From Thermoplasmata archaeon (GTDB lineage: Archaea; Thermoplasmatota; Thermoplasmata; Halarchaeoplasmatales; Halarchaeoplasmataceae), in assembly GCA_019594305.1 (NCBI GenBank), contig JAFDTZ010000016.1, forward strand, positions 1 through 23,309: a stretch of 23,309 nt of DNA. The letters are read 5' to 3'. The number at the start of each line of letters is the position of its first letter. Positions within the stretch are counted from its first letter, which is position 1. Shown piece after piece: positions 14,556-23,216 of the stretch. Below the pieces are notes generated by a model. That model worked only from the letters and a program-made list of their open reading frames with translations, was not told the origin of the DNA and did no database searches. Made by a program: the position numbers and the translations under genes.

Positions 14556-15734
14556 ATGAAAGAAGCAGTTATAATATCCGCCGCCAGAACGGCGATAGGT
14601 AGGTTCAATGGAACTCTCTCGGGTTTTTCCGCACAAAAGCTTGGGAGTTTTGCCATAGCAGAGGCCGTAAAGAGAGCCGGTATAGAAAAGGATGATGTTC
14701 AGGAAGTACTTATGGGTAATGTGGTCTCCGCCGGATTGGGACAGAACCCGGCGAGGCAGGCAGCCATCGGTGCGGGAATACCGGTTGAGGCCGGAGCAAC
14801 CACGGTGAATAAAGTGTGTGGTTCCGGGCTCAAGACCGTTATGTTTGCAGCTAATAGCATAAAGATCGGAGAGTACGATACTATCGTTGCAGGGGGAATG
14901 GAGAACATGACCAGAACGCCCTACGTTCTAGATAAGGCTAGGAATGGCTACAGACTGGGCAACGGAGAGATAATCGATGCGATGGTCAACGATGGATTAT
15001 GGGATGCTTACAACAACTTCCACATGGGATTGACCGGAGAGATCATCGCGGAACTTTATGATCTATCACGGGAAGATGTAGATAAATTCGCACTCAGAAG
15101 TCACCAACTGGCATCTATTGCCACACAAGAGGGTAAATTCAACGACGAAATATTCCCCATCGAGGTTCCACAAAGAAAAGGCGACCCAATTGTGTTCAAA
15201 GAAGACGAAGGCGTACGCCCGGATACCACGTTGGAAACTCTTGGGAAGCTAAGACCGGTCTTCAAAAAGGACGGATTGGTCACTGCCGGTAATGCATCAC
15301 AGATATCCGACGGTGCATCCGCAGCGGTTGTGATGAGTGGTGAAAAAGCCGAAAGCATGGGATTGGAGCCTATGGCCAAGATAACCGATTACAACACAGC
15401 AGGCGTGGTACCGGAACATGTTATGAAAGCACCGGTCCCTGCAATGAAGGAATTGATGAAGAGAAATGACCTCACCATCGATGATATCGACCTGATAGAG
15501 CACAACGAAGCCTTCGCTTCTGCATCGGCAGCGGTACAGAAAGAGTTCGACATACCTGAAGATAAATTCAACGTCCACGGAGGCGCAGTTGCACTGGGAC
15601 ACCCCATCGGATGCAGCGGTACGAGGGTGTTAACAACTCTGCTTTACGCAATGAAGGACAGAGGTGCACACAGAGGATTGGCTACACTGTGTCTCGGCGG
15701 CGGAAACGCAGTAGCAATGATAGTAGAGATGTGA
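14556..15734 (+). CDS. Acetyl-CoA C-acetyltransferase (thiolase)
   Basis: A 392-residue thiolase that cleaves 3-ketoacyl-CoA (acetoacetyl-CoA) with CoA to acetyl-CoA, or runs in reverse. The full catalytic set is present: Cys88 in NKVCGSGLK, His349 in ALGHPIGCSG and Cys379 in LCLGGGNA. Length and motifs fit the bacterial AtoB/PhaA class rather than the archaeal mevalonate-type thiolase that pairs with a DUF35 protein, which supports a role in acid oxidation. The start has GGAGAG nine bases upstream. It is the first gene of the seven-gene operon, four bases before the 3-hydroxyacyl-CoA dehydrogenase gene. Confidence 0.95.
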   Translation: MKEAVIISAARTAIGRFNGTLSGFSAQKLGSFAIAEAVKRAGIEKDDVQEVLMGNVVSAGLGQNPARQAAIGAGIPVEAGATTVNKVCGSGLKTVMFAANSIKIGEYDTIVAGGMENMTRTPYVLDKARNGYRLGNGEIIDAMVNDGLWDAYNNFHMGLTGEIIAELYDLSREDVDKFALRSHQLASIATQEGKFNDEIFPIEVPQRKGDPIVFKEDEGVRPDTTLETLGKLRPVFKKDGLVTAGNASQISDGASAAVVMSGEKAESMGLEPMAKITDYNTAGVVPEHVMKAPVPAMKELMKRNDLTIDDIDLIEHNEAFASASAAVQKEFDIPEDKFNVHGGAVALGHPIGCSGTRVLTTLLYAMKDRGAHRGLATLCLGGGNAVAMIVEM

Positions 15735-15738
15735 TAAA

Positions 15739-16593
15739 ATGGAAATAAAAAAAATAGGAGTCGTAGGCGCGGGAACCATGGGTCACGGTATAGCCCTGGT
15801 GTCCGCTCAGACAGGATATGAAGTTATAATGCGGGACATCAAACAAGATTTTGTTGATAACGGCATGAAAGGCATCGACAAGTTTCTTTCAAAAGGTGTT
15901 GAAAAGGAAAAGATAACCGCCGAAGACAAGGAGAATGTCTTGTCACGCATCACCGGTACCACAGATATGAAGGACCTCAAGGACTGTGACCTTGTGATCG
16001 AAGCGGTGATCGAAGACGTGAACATTAAAGAAAAAGTATTCTCCGAGTTAGACGAGCTCTGTGGACCTGATACCATACTGGCGTCCAACACTTCCACAAT
16101 ACCCATAACGAAGATGGCATCCTTCACAAAGAGACCAGACAAATTCATCGGTATGCACTTCATGAATCCGGTGCCTTTGATGAAACTCGTCGAAGTTATC
16201 AGAGGTCTAGCTACATCCGACGAAACAACCGAGATAATAATCGCACTATCGGAAGAGATGGGCAAGATACCGGTAGAAGTTAATGATTCACCGGGATTCG
16301 TTTCCAACAGAGTTCTCATACCCATGATAAACGAGGCGGTTTACTGCCTACAGAACGGTGTCGCTGAAGCCGAAAACATCGACCAGGTGATGAAGCTCGG
16401 TATGAACCATCCCATGGGTCCGTTGGCTCTCGGTGATCTTATCGGTCTCGATACCGTACTGCACATAATGGAAGTTCTTTACAATGAGTTCAACGATTCC
16501 AAGTACAGACCTTGCCCGTTGCTGAAAACCATGGTTCGAGCAGGCTATCTAGGTAGGAAGTCGGGGAAAGGTTTTTACGACTATTCAAAGTAG
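15739..16593 (+). CDS. 3-hydroxyacyl-CoA (3-hydroxybutyryl-CoA) dehydrogenase
   Basis: A 284-residue NAD(P)-dependent enzyme that oxidises 3-hydroxyacyl-CoA to 3-ketoacyl-CoA. The Rossmann loop GVVGAGTMGHGIA is at 7-19. The catalytic residues Ser119, His140, Glu152 and Asn190 have the same spacing as in the mammalian enzyme (21, 12 and 38 residues). The C-terminal dimer domain ends with GRKSGKGFYDYSK. It is a stand-alone 3-hydroxybutyryl-CoA dehydrogenase size, not the fused hydratase-dehydrogenase found in many archaea. The start is four bases after the thiolase stop with GTGAT before it. Confidence 0.95.
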   Translation: MEIKKIGVVGAGTMGHGIALVSAQTGYEVIMRDIKQDFVDNGMKGIDKFLSKGVEKEKITAEDKENVLSRITGTTDMKDLKDCDLVIEAVIEDVNIKEKVFSELDELCGPDTILASNTSTIPITKMASFTKRPDKFIGMHFMNPVPLMKLVEVIRGLATSDETTEIIIALSEEMGKIPVEVNDSPGFVSNRVLIPMINEAVYCLQNGVAEAENIDQVMKLGMNHPMGPLALGDLIGLDTVLHIMEVLYNEFNDSKYRPCPLLKTMVRAGYLGRKSGKGFYDYSK

Positions 16594-16602
16594 GTGTGTC
16601 CC

Positions 16603-17430
16603 ATGATAGATTTGGAAATGGATAACGGGATAGCGATAATATACATAAACAACCCACCTATGAACGTTCTTTGCACGGAACTACTGAGTGAATTACACGA
16701 GGTGCTGGAATCTCTAGAAGAAGACGATGATTTAAGGACAGTTGTAGTCACCGGTAAAGGCAGGGCATTCGTTGCCGGAGCAGACATAAATGAGATGAAA
16801 GAGATGTCATTTGATGATGCATGGCAATTCGCCGAATTAGGCCAGGGTGCCTTGAGCCGTCTCGAAGAACTACCTGTACCGGTTATCGCCGCTGTCAATG
16901 GCTTCGCTCTTGGCGGTGGAACCGAATTGGCCCTGGCGTGTGATATCAGGATCTCATCGGAGGCCGCAAAGTTTGGGCAGCCGGAAGTAAACCTGGGTGT
17001 AATACCAGGATTCGGTGGAACACAGAGATTGGTAAGGTGCATCGGCCCTGGTAAGGCAAAAGAATTGATTTATACCGGAGATATTATCGGTGCTGATAAG
17101 GCCTACGATATCGGGCTGGTACAGCATTTAGTGAGAGGTTATAAATTAGACGAAAACGGCGAGCAGGTAAAGGACGAAAAAGAGCGGCCCGTTCAAGACA
17201 ACGAACCCGTTCTGGAGGCGGCAATGAAGATGGCTTCGAAGATAGCCGGCAAAGGCCCGATGGCTATCAGGAAAGCCAAGATAGCTATAAACGAAGGCGC
17301 CGACCTACCACTTTACGAAGGTCTCGAGCTAGAGGCCGAGTTATTCTCCGAATTATTTGATACTAAGGATCAAAAGGAAGGCATGGACGCCTTTATCGAG
17401 AAAAGAAAGCCCGATTTTAAGGGCGAATAA
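16603..17430 (+). CDS. Enoyl-CoA hydratase (crotonase)
   Basis: A 275-residue crotonase-fold enzyme that hydrates crotonyl-CoA and similar 2-enoyl-CoAs. The oxyanion-hole segment AFVAGAD (55-61) and both catalytic acids are present: Glu108 in GGGTELALACD and Glu128 in GQPEVNLGVIPGFGG, 20 residues apart as in rat hydratase (144/164). I chose ATG 16603, seven bases after AGGTG, over the GTG at 16594 directly after the previous stop. After about residue 180 there is a charged insert (around KLDENGEQVKDEKERP) not usual in the family, which makes it about 15 residues longer than typical. It is translationally close to its neighbours in the operon. Confidence 0.93.
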   Translation: MIDLEMDNGIAIIYINNPPMNVLCTELLSELHEVLESLEEDDDLRTVVVTGKGRAFVAGADINEMKEMSFDDAWQFAELGQGALSRLEELPVPVIAAVNGFALGGGTELALACDIRISSEAAKFGQPEVNLGVIPGFGGTQRLVRCIGPGKAKELIYTGDIIGADKAYDIGLVQHLVRGYKLDENGEQVKDEKERPVQDNEPVLEAAMKMASKIAGKGPMAIRKAKIAINEGADLPLYEGLELEAELFSELFDTKDQKEGMDAFIEKRKPDFKGE

Positions 17431-17452
17431 TATAGTAATAGGTGGACATAAC

Positions 17453-17983
17453 ATGAGCATAGTAGATTTAACATCCATGGCGGAGCCAGAAGGGAACCAA
17501 CAAGCTAAAGTAGATGAAATTATCAAGGGTTTAAGGGAGGACCTCTCACATGACTGCTACCAGTGCGGTAAATGTACGTCGGGTTGCGAAGCCTTCATCT
17601 TGACTGAACTTGAACCCCACAAAGTGATGGCACTTTCAAAATCCGGATTCATCGACGAGTTATTGAATTCCAGTGAGATATGGACCTGTGTTACTTGCTT
17701 GAAATGCAAGGAAAGATGCCCCCAGGACCTTGCACCCGTGGATGTTATCTTCGCACTTAAGAATATTGCCGTCGTCTCCGGTAAGCAGATAGATTCCGGT
17801 TACTCGAATATGCTCCAAGCCGTTTTAGGTACGGGATTCATTCAATCTCCGAAAGAGGTTGTCGATAGGGAAAATAACGCCGTAACGAGAGACGCTTTGG
17901 GACTTCCACCCATGAAAGGACCTGCAGAGATACCTAAGTTACAACAGGTACTGATGAAAGCCGCTACGGAGACTCTGAGGTGA
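17453..17983 (+). CDS. hdrC: Heterodisulfide reductase subunit C-like protein
   Basis: A 176-residue iron-sulfur protein with two cubane motifs, CYQCGKCTSGC (Cys35/38/41/45) and CVTCLKCKERCP (Cys79/82/85/89). These carry electrons between HdrA and the HdrB active site. The start ATG 17453 is preceded by GGTGGA; a longer frame reading back into the hydratase gene is not needed. The C-terminal region (PPMKGPAEIPKLQQV) is like soluble HdrC. The gene begins 22 bases after the hydratase stop and its own stop is embedded in the hdrB ribosome binding site (GAGGTGAT). The soluble type (no membrane span) points to an HdrABC complex rather than HdrDE. Confidence 0.93.
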   Translation: MSIVDLTSMAEPEGNQQAKVDEIIKGLREDLSHDCYQCGKCTSGCEAFILTELEPHKVMALSKSGFIDELLNSSEIWTCVTCLKCKERCPQDLAPVDVIFALKNIAVVSGKQIDSGYSNMLQAVLGTGFIQSPKEVVDRENNAVTRDALGLPPMKGPAEIPKLQQVLMKAATETLR

Positions 17984-17988
17984 TAGAT

Positions 17989-18864
17989 ATGGATAAGATC
18001 GGATTATACCTAGGATGTTTGATACCGACGGAACAGTACGCATACGAACTCGCCATAAGAGAAGTTCTACCGGAACTCGGTTTGGAATTGGTTGATATCG
18101 AAGAGCCGGCGTGCTGCGGTGCACCTTTAAGGCACATCAATCTTTCCTTGACAATGTACCTCTCGGCCAGGAACATGGCACTCTTTGAGAAGGAAGGACT
18201 GGATATACTGGCACCATGTCCATACTGTCATCAAGCGCTCTCGGAAGTTAAGGATGTTATGAAAAAGAATCCCGCTCTAAAGAAAAAGGTAAATTCTTAC
18301 CTCAAAGAAGAAGGGCTCGAATACAAAGGAACGATAGAGCATTACCACCTATTAGACCTTCTACACGACCAAATAGGTATAGATAAGATCAAAAAACATG
18401 TAAAAAAGCCCTTGGAAGGACTCAATATAGCAGCACATTACGGCTGTCATCTTATCCGTCCTAACGATATTCCGAGACCGGACGATTCGGAGAATCCTCA
18501 GAAGCTGGAAACTTTACTTAAAGCAATCGGTGCCGAGAGTGATTATTACAATGAGAAGTTGAACTGCTGCGGTGCTCACATATTACTGAACGAATCGGAA
18601 TCCGCACTTACAAAGACAGGACAAAAGCTGGAAGCGGTACAAAATCACGGATTCGACGGGATGACCACCATGTGTCCCTGGGGGCAACGGATGTTCGATG
18701 CAAAACAGGACAGTGCCGGACAAACCGTCGGAGCATCTTTGAGCGTGCCGGTTATTTACTATATACAGTTACTCGGTTTGGCATTGGGTAAGGAACCAGA
18801 AGCACTGGGCTTGCATTTGAACAAGAGTCCGGTTGGTAAACTCAGTTCCAAGGAGGAGGTCTGA
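17989..18864 (+). CDS. hdrB: Heterodisulfide reductase subunit B-like protein with altered second CCG motif
   Basis: A 291-residue protein with two CCG domains, which in HdrB hold two non-cubane [4Fe-4S] clusters where the disulfide (CoM-S-S-CoB in methanogens) is reduced. The first motif is complete: Cys10, Cys42-Cys43, Cys77 and Cys80 (CPYC). The second has Cys153, Cys193-Cys194 and Cys229, but the last cysteine of the CxxC is glycine (CPWG, Gly232). I chose ATG 17989, four bases after GAGGTGAT, over a GTG nine bases earlier. As thiolase-linked HdrB its substrate is unlikely to be CoM-S-S-CoB unless this is a methanogen, for which the window gives no evidence. Confidence 0.92.
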   Translation: MDKIGLYLGCLIPTEQYAYELAIREVLPELGLELVDIEEPACCGAPLRHINLSLTMYLSARNMALFEKEGLDILAPCPYCHQALSEVKDVMKKNPALKKKVNSYLKEEGLEYKGTIEHYHLLDLLHDQIGIDKIKKHVKKPLEGLNIAAHYGCHLIRPNDIPRPDDSENPQKLETLLKAIGAESDYYNEKLNCCGAHILLNESESALTKTGQKLEAVQNHGFDGMTTMCPWGQRMFDAKQDSAGQTVGASLSVPVIYYIQLLGLALGKEPEALGLHLNKSPVGKLSSKEEV

Positions 18865-18866
18865 AC

Positions 18867-20858
18867 ATGGCCAGAATCGGTGTTTTCATCTGCCATTGCG
18901 GAACGAACATAGCCGGTGTTGTTGATGTGGAAGATGTAGTTCGATATGCCTCGGAACTTGACGACGTGATTTTTGCGACAGATTACAAGTACATGTGTTC
19001 CGACCCCGGTGGACGAGTTATCAAGGATGCAATCAAAGAGTATGATTTGGATAAAGTTGTGGTAGCAGCCTGTAGTCCTCGTATGCATGAGCCCACATTC
19101 CAAGCGGTGATCACTGATGAGGGTGTGAACCCTTACTGCCTGGAGATGGCCAACATTCGGGAACACTGTTCCTGGGTACATAAAGACGAAAAGAAAGAAG
19201 CCACACTTAAGGCAAAAGATCTGGTTTCCATGGCAGTCGCAAAAGCAGGGTTGCTGGAACCTCTCGAGAGCTACAGCAAGGATGTCGTACACGATGCATT
19301 GGTTATTGGCGGTGGTATAGCCGGAATTCAGGCATCCTTGGATCTGGCCGAATCGGGCTGCAAGGTATATTTAGTAGAACGTGAACCCAGTATCGGAGGG
19401 CGGATGGCACAGCTAGACAAGACATATCCTACACTAGACTGTTCCTCCTGTATACTCACACCGAAAATGATGGATGTTTCTCGAAATCCAAACATCGAAC
19501 TTTACACATATTCGGAGGTTGTAGAGGTAGAAGGTAGTGTAGGTGATTACAAAGTTAAGGTAAAGCGAAAACCCACTTATGTAGATTGGGATAAATGCAA
19601 CGGCTGTGGTGAATGCGCCCTTGTATGCCGTATGAAGGGTAAGATACCCGACGAATTCAACGAAGGATTGGGTAAACGTTCGGCCATCTACGTACCATTC
19701 CAACAAGCGGTACCACTGAAGTACACCATCGACCCCTCCAAGTGTCTTATGCTTCTCAGCGGTAAGTGTGGAGATAGTCCCCCGTGTAAAGACGTATGCA
19801 CCCTGGATGCCATAGATTACGAGCAGGAAGAAGAGATCATAGAACTCAACGTCGGTGCCATCATCGCTGCTACAGGATACGATTTGCTGGATGCCAATGA
19901 GATGTATGAATACGGGTACAACCACTCACCGGATATAATCACAAACTTGGAATTCGAAAGACTTATCTGTTCGTCGGGTCCAACGGGTGGCGAGATAAAA
20001 CGTTTGTCCGATGACGGAGAGGTAAAGAGTGTTTCGTTTATCCTGTGCGTCGGTTCCAGGGACAAGGATCTCAAGGAGTACTGCTGTCGTATCGGCTGTA
20101 TGGGTGCTCTTAAACACGCTTATTTACTAAAGGAGCACTTGGGAGACGACTTGGAGATAAATATCTGTTATACCGATATCAGGTCCTTCGGAAAAGGATA
20201 CGAAGAATTCTACCGCAGGATTAGGGATACCGGAACAAACTTCATGAGGGGACGGCCTTCCGAGATAAGAACAATGAAAGACGGTAAACTGAACTTCGAT
20301 ATCTTCGACACTGCTACTCAGAAACTATTTCAAGTAACTTCGGACATTGTAGTGCTCGTACCCGCTCTGATACCACGAGAGGGCTCCGACGATATCGGTC
20401 GTATGTTAAGAATCTCTCGCGGGGCGGACGACTTTTTCCTCGAATCCCATCCTAAATTAAAACCGGTCGATACATCCACCGACGGTATCTTCATCGCCGG
20501 ATGTTGTCAGGGACCCAAGGACATACCGGATGTTGTAGCCCAGGCCTCCGGCGCAGCATCCCGTGCAAACACTATACTATCGAAGGATACTCTTGAATCG
20601 GTAAGTACGGTAGCCGTGGTGAATGAAGACTTATGCAGCGGCTGTGGCATATGCGCACCAGTATGTGACTACGGTGCCATCGAGATAGTAGAAGTGGAAG
20701 GCGAGGAGAGTAAGAAGATTGCAGAGGTAGATGTAGCACTTTGCAAAGGTTGCGGTGCATGTGCTTCAGCATGTCCTTCAGGTGCCATGGAACAAAAGGG
20801 TTTCAAATGTGAGCAACTGTCAGCTATGATACGTGCAGTATCTAAACAAGTTGAATGA
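18867..20858 (+). CDS. hdrA: Heterodisulfide reductase subunit A-like flavin/iron-sulfur protein
   Basis: A 663-residue HdrA, the FAD protein that bifurcates or merges electrons in HdrABC complexes. The N-terminal cluster-binding region contains CHCG (Cys9/11), Cys44 and Cys69 in CSPRMHEPTF. The FAD site is GGGIAGIQ (148-155), followed by LDCSSCILTPKM. Inserted clusters are CNGCGECALVC (244-254) and a C-x7-C-x5-C-x3-C set at 293-311. The C-terminal two-cluster ferredoxin has CSGCGICAPVC (590-600) and CKGCGACASACP (626-637). The length is normal for stand-alone HdrA. It starts two bases after hdrB with GGAGGT upstream. The subunit normally docks MvhD or another electron donor, none of which is encoded in this window. 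Confidence 0.95.
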   Translation: MARIGVFICHCGTNIAGVVDVEDVVRYASELDDVIFATDYKYMCSDPGGRVIKDAIKEYDLDKVVVAACSPRMHEPTFQAVITDEGVNPYCLEMANIREHCSWVHKDEKKEATLKAKDLVSMAVAKAGLLEPLESYSKDVVHDALVIGGGIAGIQASLDLAESGCKVYLVEREPSIGGRMAQLDKTYPTLDCSSCILTPKMMDVSRNPNIELYTYSEVVEVEGSVGDYKVKVKRKPTYVDWDKCNGCGECALVCRMKGKIPDEFNEGLGKRSAIYVPFQQAVPLKYTIDPSKCLMLLSGKCGDSPPCKDVCTLDAIDYEQEEEIIELNVGAIIAATGYDLLDANEMYEYGYNHSPDIITNLEFERLICSSGPTGGEIKRLSDDGEVKSVSFILCVGSRDKDLKEYCCRIGCMGALKHAYLLKEHLGDDLEINICYTDIRSFGKGYEEFYRRIRDTGTNFMRGRPSEIRTMKDGKLNFDIFDTATQKLFQVTSDIVVLVPALIPREGSDDIGRMLRISRGADDFFLESHPKLKPVDTSTDGIFIAGCCQGPKDIPDVVAQASGAASRANTILSKDTLESVSTVAVVNEDLCSGCGICAPVCDYGAIEIVEVEGEESKKIAEVDVALCKGCGACASACPSGAMEQKGFKCEQLSAMIRAVSKQVE

Positions 20859-20870
20859 GGTGTATAATAA

Positions 20871-22760
20871 ATGGACGAATACGAAAAGGCATTTAAGGAA
20901 TCGATACAAGACCCGAAGAGTTTCTGGGGTAGAGCAGCTGAAAAGATAAAGTGGTACGATAAATGGGATACGGTTTTAGATGAGTCAAACAAACCATTCA
21001 ATCGCTGGTTCAAAGGTGGCAAGATCAATACGTGTTACAACGCCATCGATAGGCATGTTGAGGAAGGCAGGGGCGACCAGTATGCAATGATATATGATAG
21101 TCCTGTGACCGATACCATAGAAAAATACACCTACTCCCAGTTGAAAGAAAGGGTTTCCAAATCAGCAGGCTTCCTGCGAGGCCTCGGTGTTGAAAAGGGA
21201 GATACCGTCATCATCTACATGCCCATGATCCCCGAAGCTCTTATCAGTATGCTGGCATGTGCCCGTATAGGCGCAGTTCATTCCGTAGTGTTCGGGGGAT
21301 TTGCAGCCAAAGAACTGGCAATACGTATCGATGATGCTAAACCCAAGGTTATTCTTACAGCTTCATGCGGTATAGAACGTACGAAGGTCATCGAGTACAA
21401 ACCACTGCTGGACAAGGCGATCAATCTGGCGGAACATACACCAGAAACGATCGTGATGAAGCAAAGGCCGGAAGCAGAAACACAGTTAGATGGAGAGCTC
21501 GATTGGGATGAATTGGAAGCAGAGGCGGAAGAAACAGAGTGTGTGGAACTTGATGCAAACGACCCACTTTACATACTTTACACCTCAGGAACGACCGGTA
21601 AACCCAAGGGAGTTGTACGTGACAACGGAGGGCACGCTGTTGCTCTACGATGGACCATGGAGAAGATATACGGAATTGAAGCCGGTGATGTTTACTGGGC
21701 GGCTTCCGATGTAGGCTGGGTGGTTGGGCATTCATACATTGTCTACGCACCTCTACTCTCCGGGGCAACAACCATCATGTACGAAGGGAAGCCCGTGGGT
21801 ACTCCAGATGCCGGCCAGTTCTGGCGAGTGATCGAAGAACATAATGTAAAGGTACTGTTCACCGCACCAACGGCAATACGCGCCGTTAAACGAGAGGACC
21901 CGGAAGGTAAATATCTTGAGAAATACGACCTTTCCAAATTTGATACGTTATTTTTAGCAGGTGAAAGAACAGATCCGGATACATATCACTGGGCAAAAGA
22001 TCTACTTAAAGTACCTGTGATAGATCACTGGTGGCAGACGGAAACCGGCTGGGCGATAGCCGCTAATTTCAGAGGGTTGACACAGTATCCGATCAAACCG
22101 GGCTCTGCAACGAAGGCGGTTCCAGGCTGGGATGTAAGAATTCTGGATCCCTTCGGTGGAAAGGAGATGCCTCCGGGAGAACACGGTGTTATCGCCGTTA
22201 AATTGCCATTACCACCGGGAACTTTTATCACCCTATGGAAGGATGAAGAAGCCTTCGAGAAAGAGTATATGACCGAGTATCCAGGCTTTTACTTTACCGG
22301 AGACGGCGGATACATAGACGAAGACGGATACATCTACGTGATGGGACGAGTCGATGATATAATCAACATTGCCGGCCATCGATTATCCACAGGTAGTATG
22401 GAAGAGGCCTTGGCCAAACATCCTGATGTAGCCGAATGTGCAGTATTGGGCGTCGAAGATAAGCTAAAAGGCGAAGTCCCCATCGGATTTTTGGTTCTCA
22501 AAGCAGGTACCGAACGTTCTCATGAAGATATCATATCCGATGTAATAGGCATGGTCAGAAACGAAGTAGGGCCCATAGCATCCTTCAAGAAAGCCGTAGT
22601 GGTCGATCGTTTACCGAAGACCAGGTCAGGTAAGATACTCCGGGGAACAATTAGGCACATCGCAGATGGCAAGGAATACAGAATGCCTTCTACCATCGAA
22701 GATCCCGAGGTATTAGACGAGATAAAAGAGGCTGTAAAGAAGATAGGTTACGGCGAATAA
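20871..22760 (+). CDS. PrpE-like short-chain acyl-CoA synthetase (AMP-forming)
   Basis: A 629-residue ANL-superfamily enzyme that activates a short-chain acid with ATP and CoA via an acyl-adenylate. Seen: YTSGTTGKPKGVV (237-249), AGERTDPDTYHWA, DHWWQTETGWAIA (385-397), GRVDDIINIAGHRLST and the catalytic Lys588 in KTRSGKILR. The DNGGHAVAL and ERTDP...WA variants, and the C-terminal MPSTIEDPEVLDEI, point to the propionyl-CoA synthetase/ACSS3 branch rather than acetyl-CoA synthetase. Propionate or butyrate are likely substrates. It is the last gene of the operon, 12 bases after hdrA with GAGGTG upstream. It therefore supplies the acyl-CoA for the enzymes before it. The stop codon directly abuts the stop of the convergent protease gene. 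Confidence 0.93.
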   Translation: MDEYEKAFKESIQDPKSFWGRAAEKIKWYDKWDTVLDESNKPFNRWFKGGKINTCYNAIDRHVEEGRGDQYAMIYDSPVTDTIEKYTYSQLKERVSKSAGFLRGLGVEKGDTVIIYMPMIPEALISMLACARIGAVHSVVFGGFAAKELAIRIDDAKPKVILTASCGIERTKVIEYKPLLDKAINLAEHTPETIVMKQRPEAETQLDGELDWDELEAEAEETECVELDANDPLYILYTSGTTGKPKGVVRDNGGHAVALRWTMEKIYGIEAGDVYWAASDVGWVVGHSYIVYAPLLSGATTIMYEGKPVGTPDAGQFWRVIEEHNVKVLFTAPTAIRAVKREDPEGKYLEKYDLSKFDTLFLAGERTDPDTYHWAKDLLKVPVIDHWWQTETGWAIAANFRGLTQYPIKPGSATKAVPGWDVRILDPFGGKEMPPGEHGVIAVKLPLPPGTFITLWKDEEAFEKEYMTEYPGFYFTGDGGYIDEDGYIYVMGRVDDIINIAGHRLSTGSMEEALAKHPDVAECAVLGVEDKLKGEVPIGFLVLKAGTERSHEDIISDVIGMVRNEVGPIASFKKAVVVDRLPKTRSGKILRGTIRHIADGKEYRMPSTIEDPEVLDEIKEAVKKIGYGE

Positions 22761-23216
22761 CTACCCACACAATTCGTTACGAACCTGTTCGACGGTCTTT
22801 GGAAGTGCGTCCTCTACCTTTGGAGTCATCGATTCAGAAAAGGTGTACACATCATCCACCTCTATAGCGTAGATAACTATCTCTTCAGGTACGATATCAT
22901 CTCCGGTAGCGGACCATATCTTTAAAGCTTGGAGGAAACCCACATTATGCAGGTTGCTTACATTCCGGGTTTCCTTAAAATCCTTCGGAGTTATCCTGCT
23001 AATAGTGCCGACTTCTTTTTTACCGGTGATGATAGAATCTACGATAATTGCACGGTCATACCCCAGCATCATCTCCACTAGTTCCATACCACCTACTGAA
23101 GCTTCTTCGATGTCTATATCGGTCAAACCTTCTTTGGCAAGTGATTCGGCAACCCTGATGCCTATGGCATCGTCCGTAAGCAATGGATTGCCCAAGCCGA
23201 TCAAAATAGTTTTCAT
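22761..23216 (-). CDS. [NiFe]-hydrogenase maturation endopeptidase
   Basis: A 151-residue HybD/HycI-family protease that removes the C-terminal tail of the hydrogenase large subunit once nickel is in place. Motifs: GLGNPLLTDDAIGI (8-20) with Asp16 as the first metal/nickel-sensing residue, Asp60 in AIIVDSI and His90 in NLHNVGF, the three expected positions. The GGMELVEMM segment is also typical. Its ATG overlaps the TGA of the upstream gene (ATGA), and that gene is the tail of a hydrogenase large subunit, so the protease is almost certainly specific for it. No Rut-like or terminator element is seen before the convergent PrpE gene, with which there is zero spacing. Confidence 0.93.
   Translation of the reverse strand: MKTILIGLGNPLLTDDAIGIRVAESLAKEGLTDIDIEEASVGGMELVEMMLGYDRAIIVDSIITGKKEVGTISRITPKDFKETRNVSNLHNVGFLQALKIWSATGDDIVPEEIVIYAIEVDDVYTFSESMTPKVEDALPKTVEQVRNELCG

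Noticed and set aside
18759..19292. 177-codon open frame on the minus strand opposite hdrB/hdrA
   Set aside because: It lies opposite strongly conserved Hdr coding sequence, and its product has no recognisable motif.
20871..22760. Acetyl-CoA synthetase (Acs) assignment
   Set aside because: The motif variants (DNGGHAVAL, ERTDP, C-terminal STIEDPEVLDEI) fit the PrpE/ACSS3 branch better than Acs.
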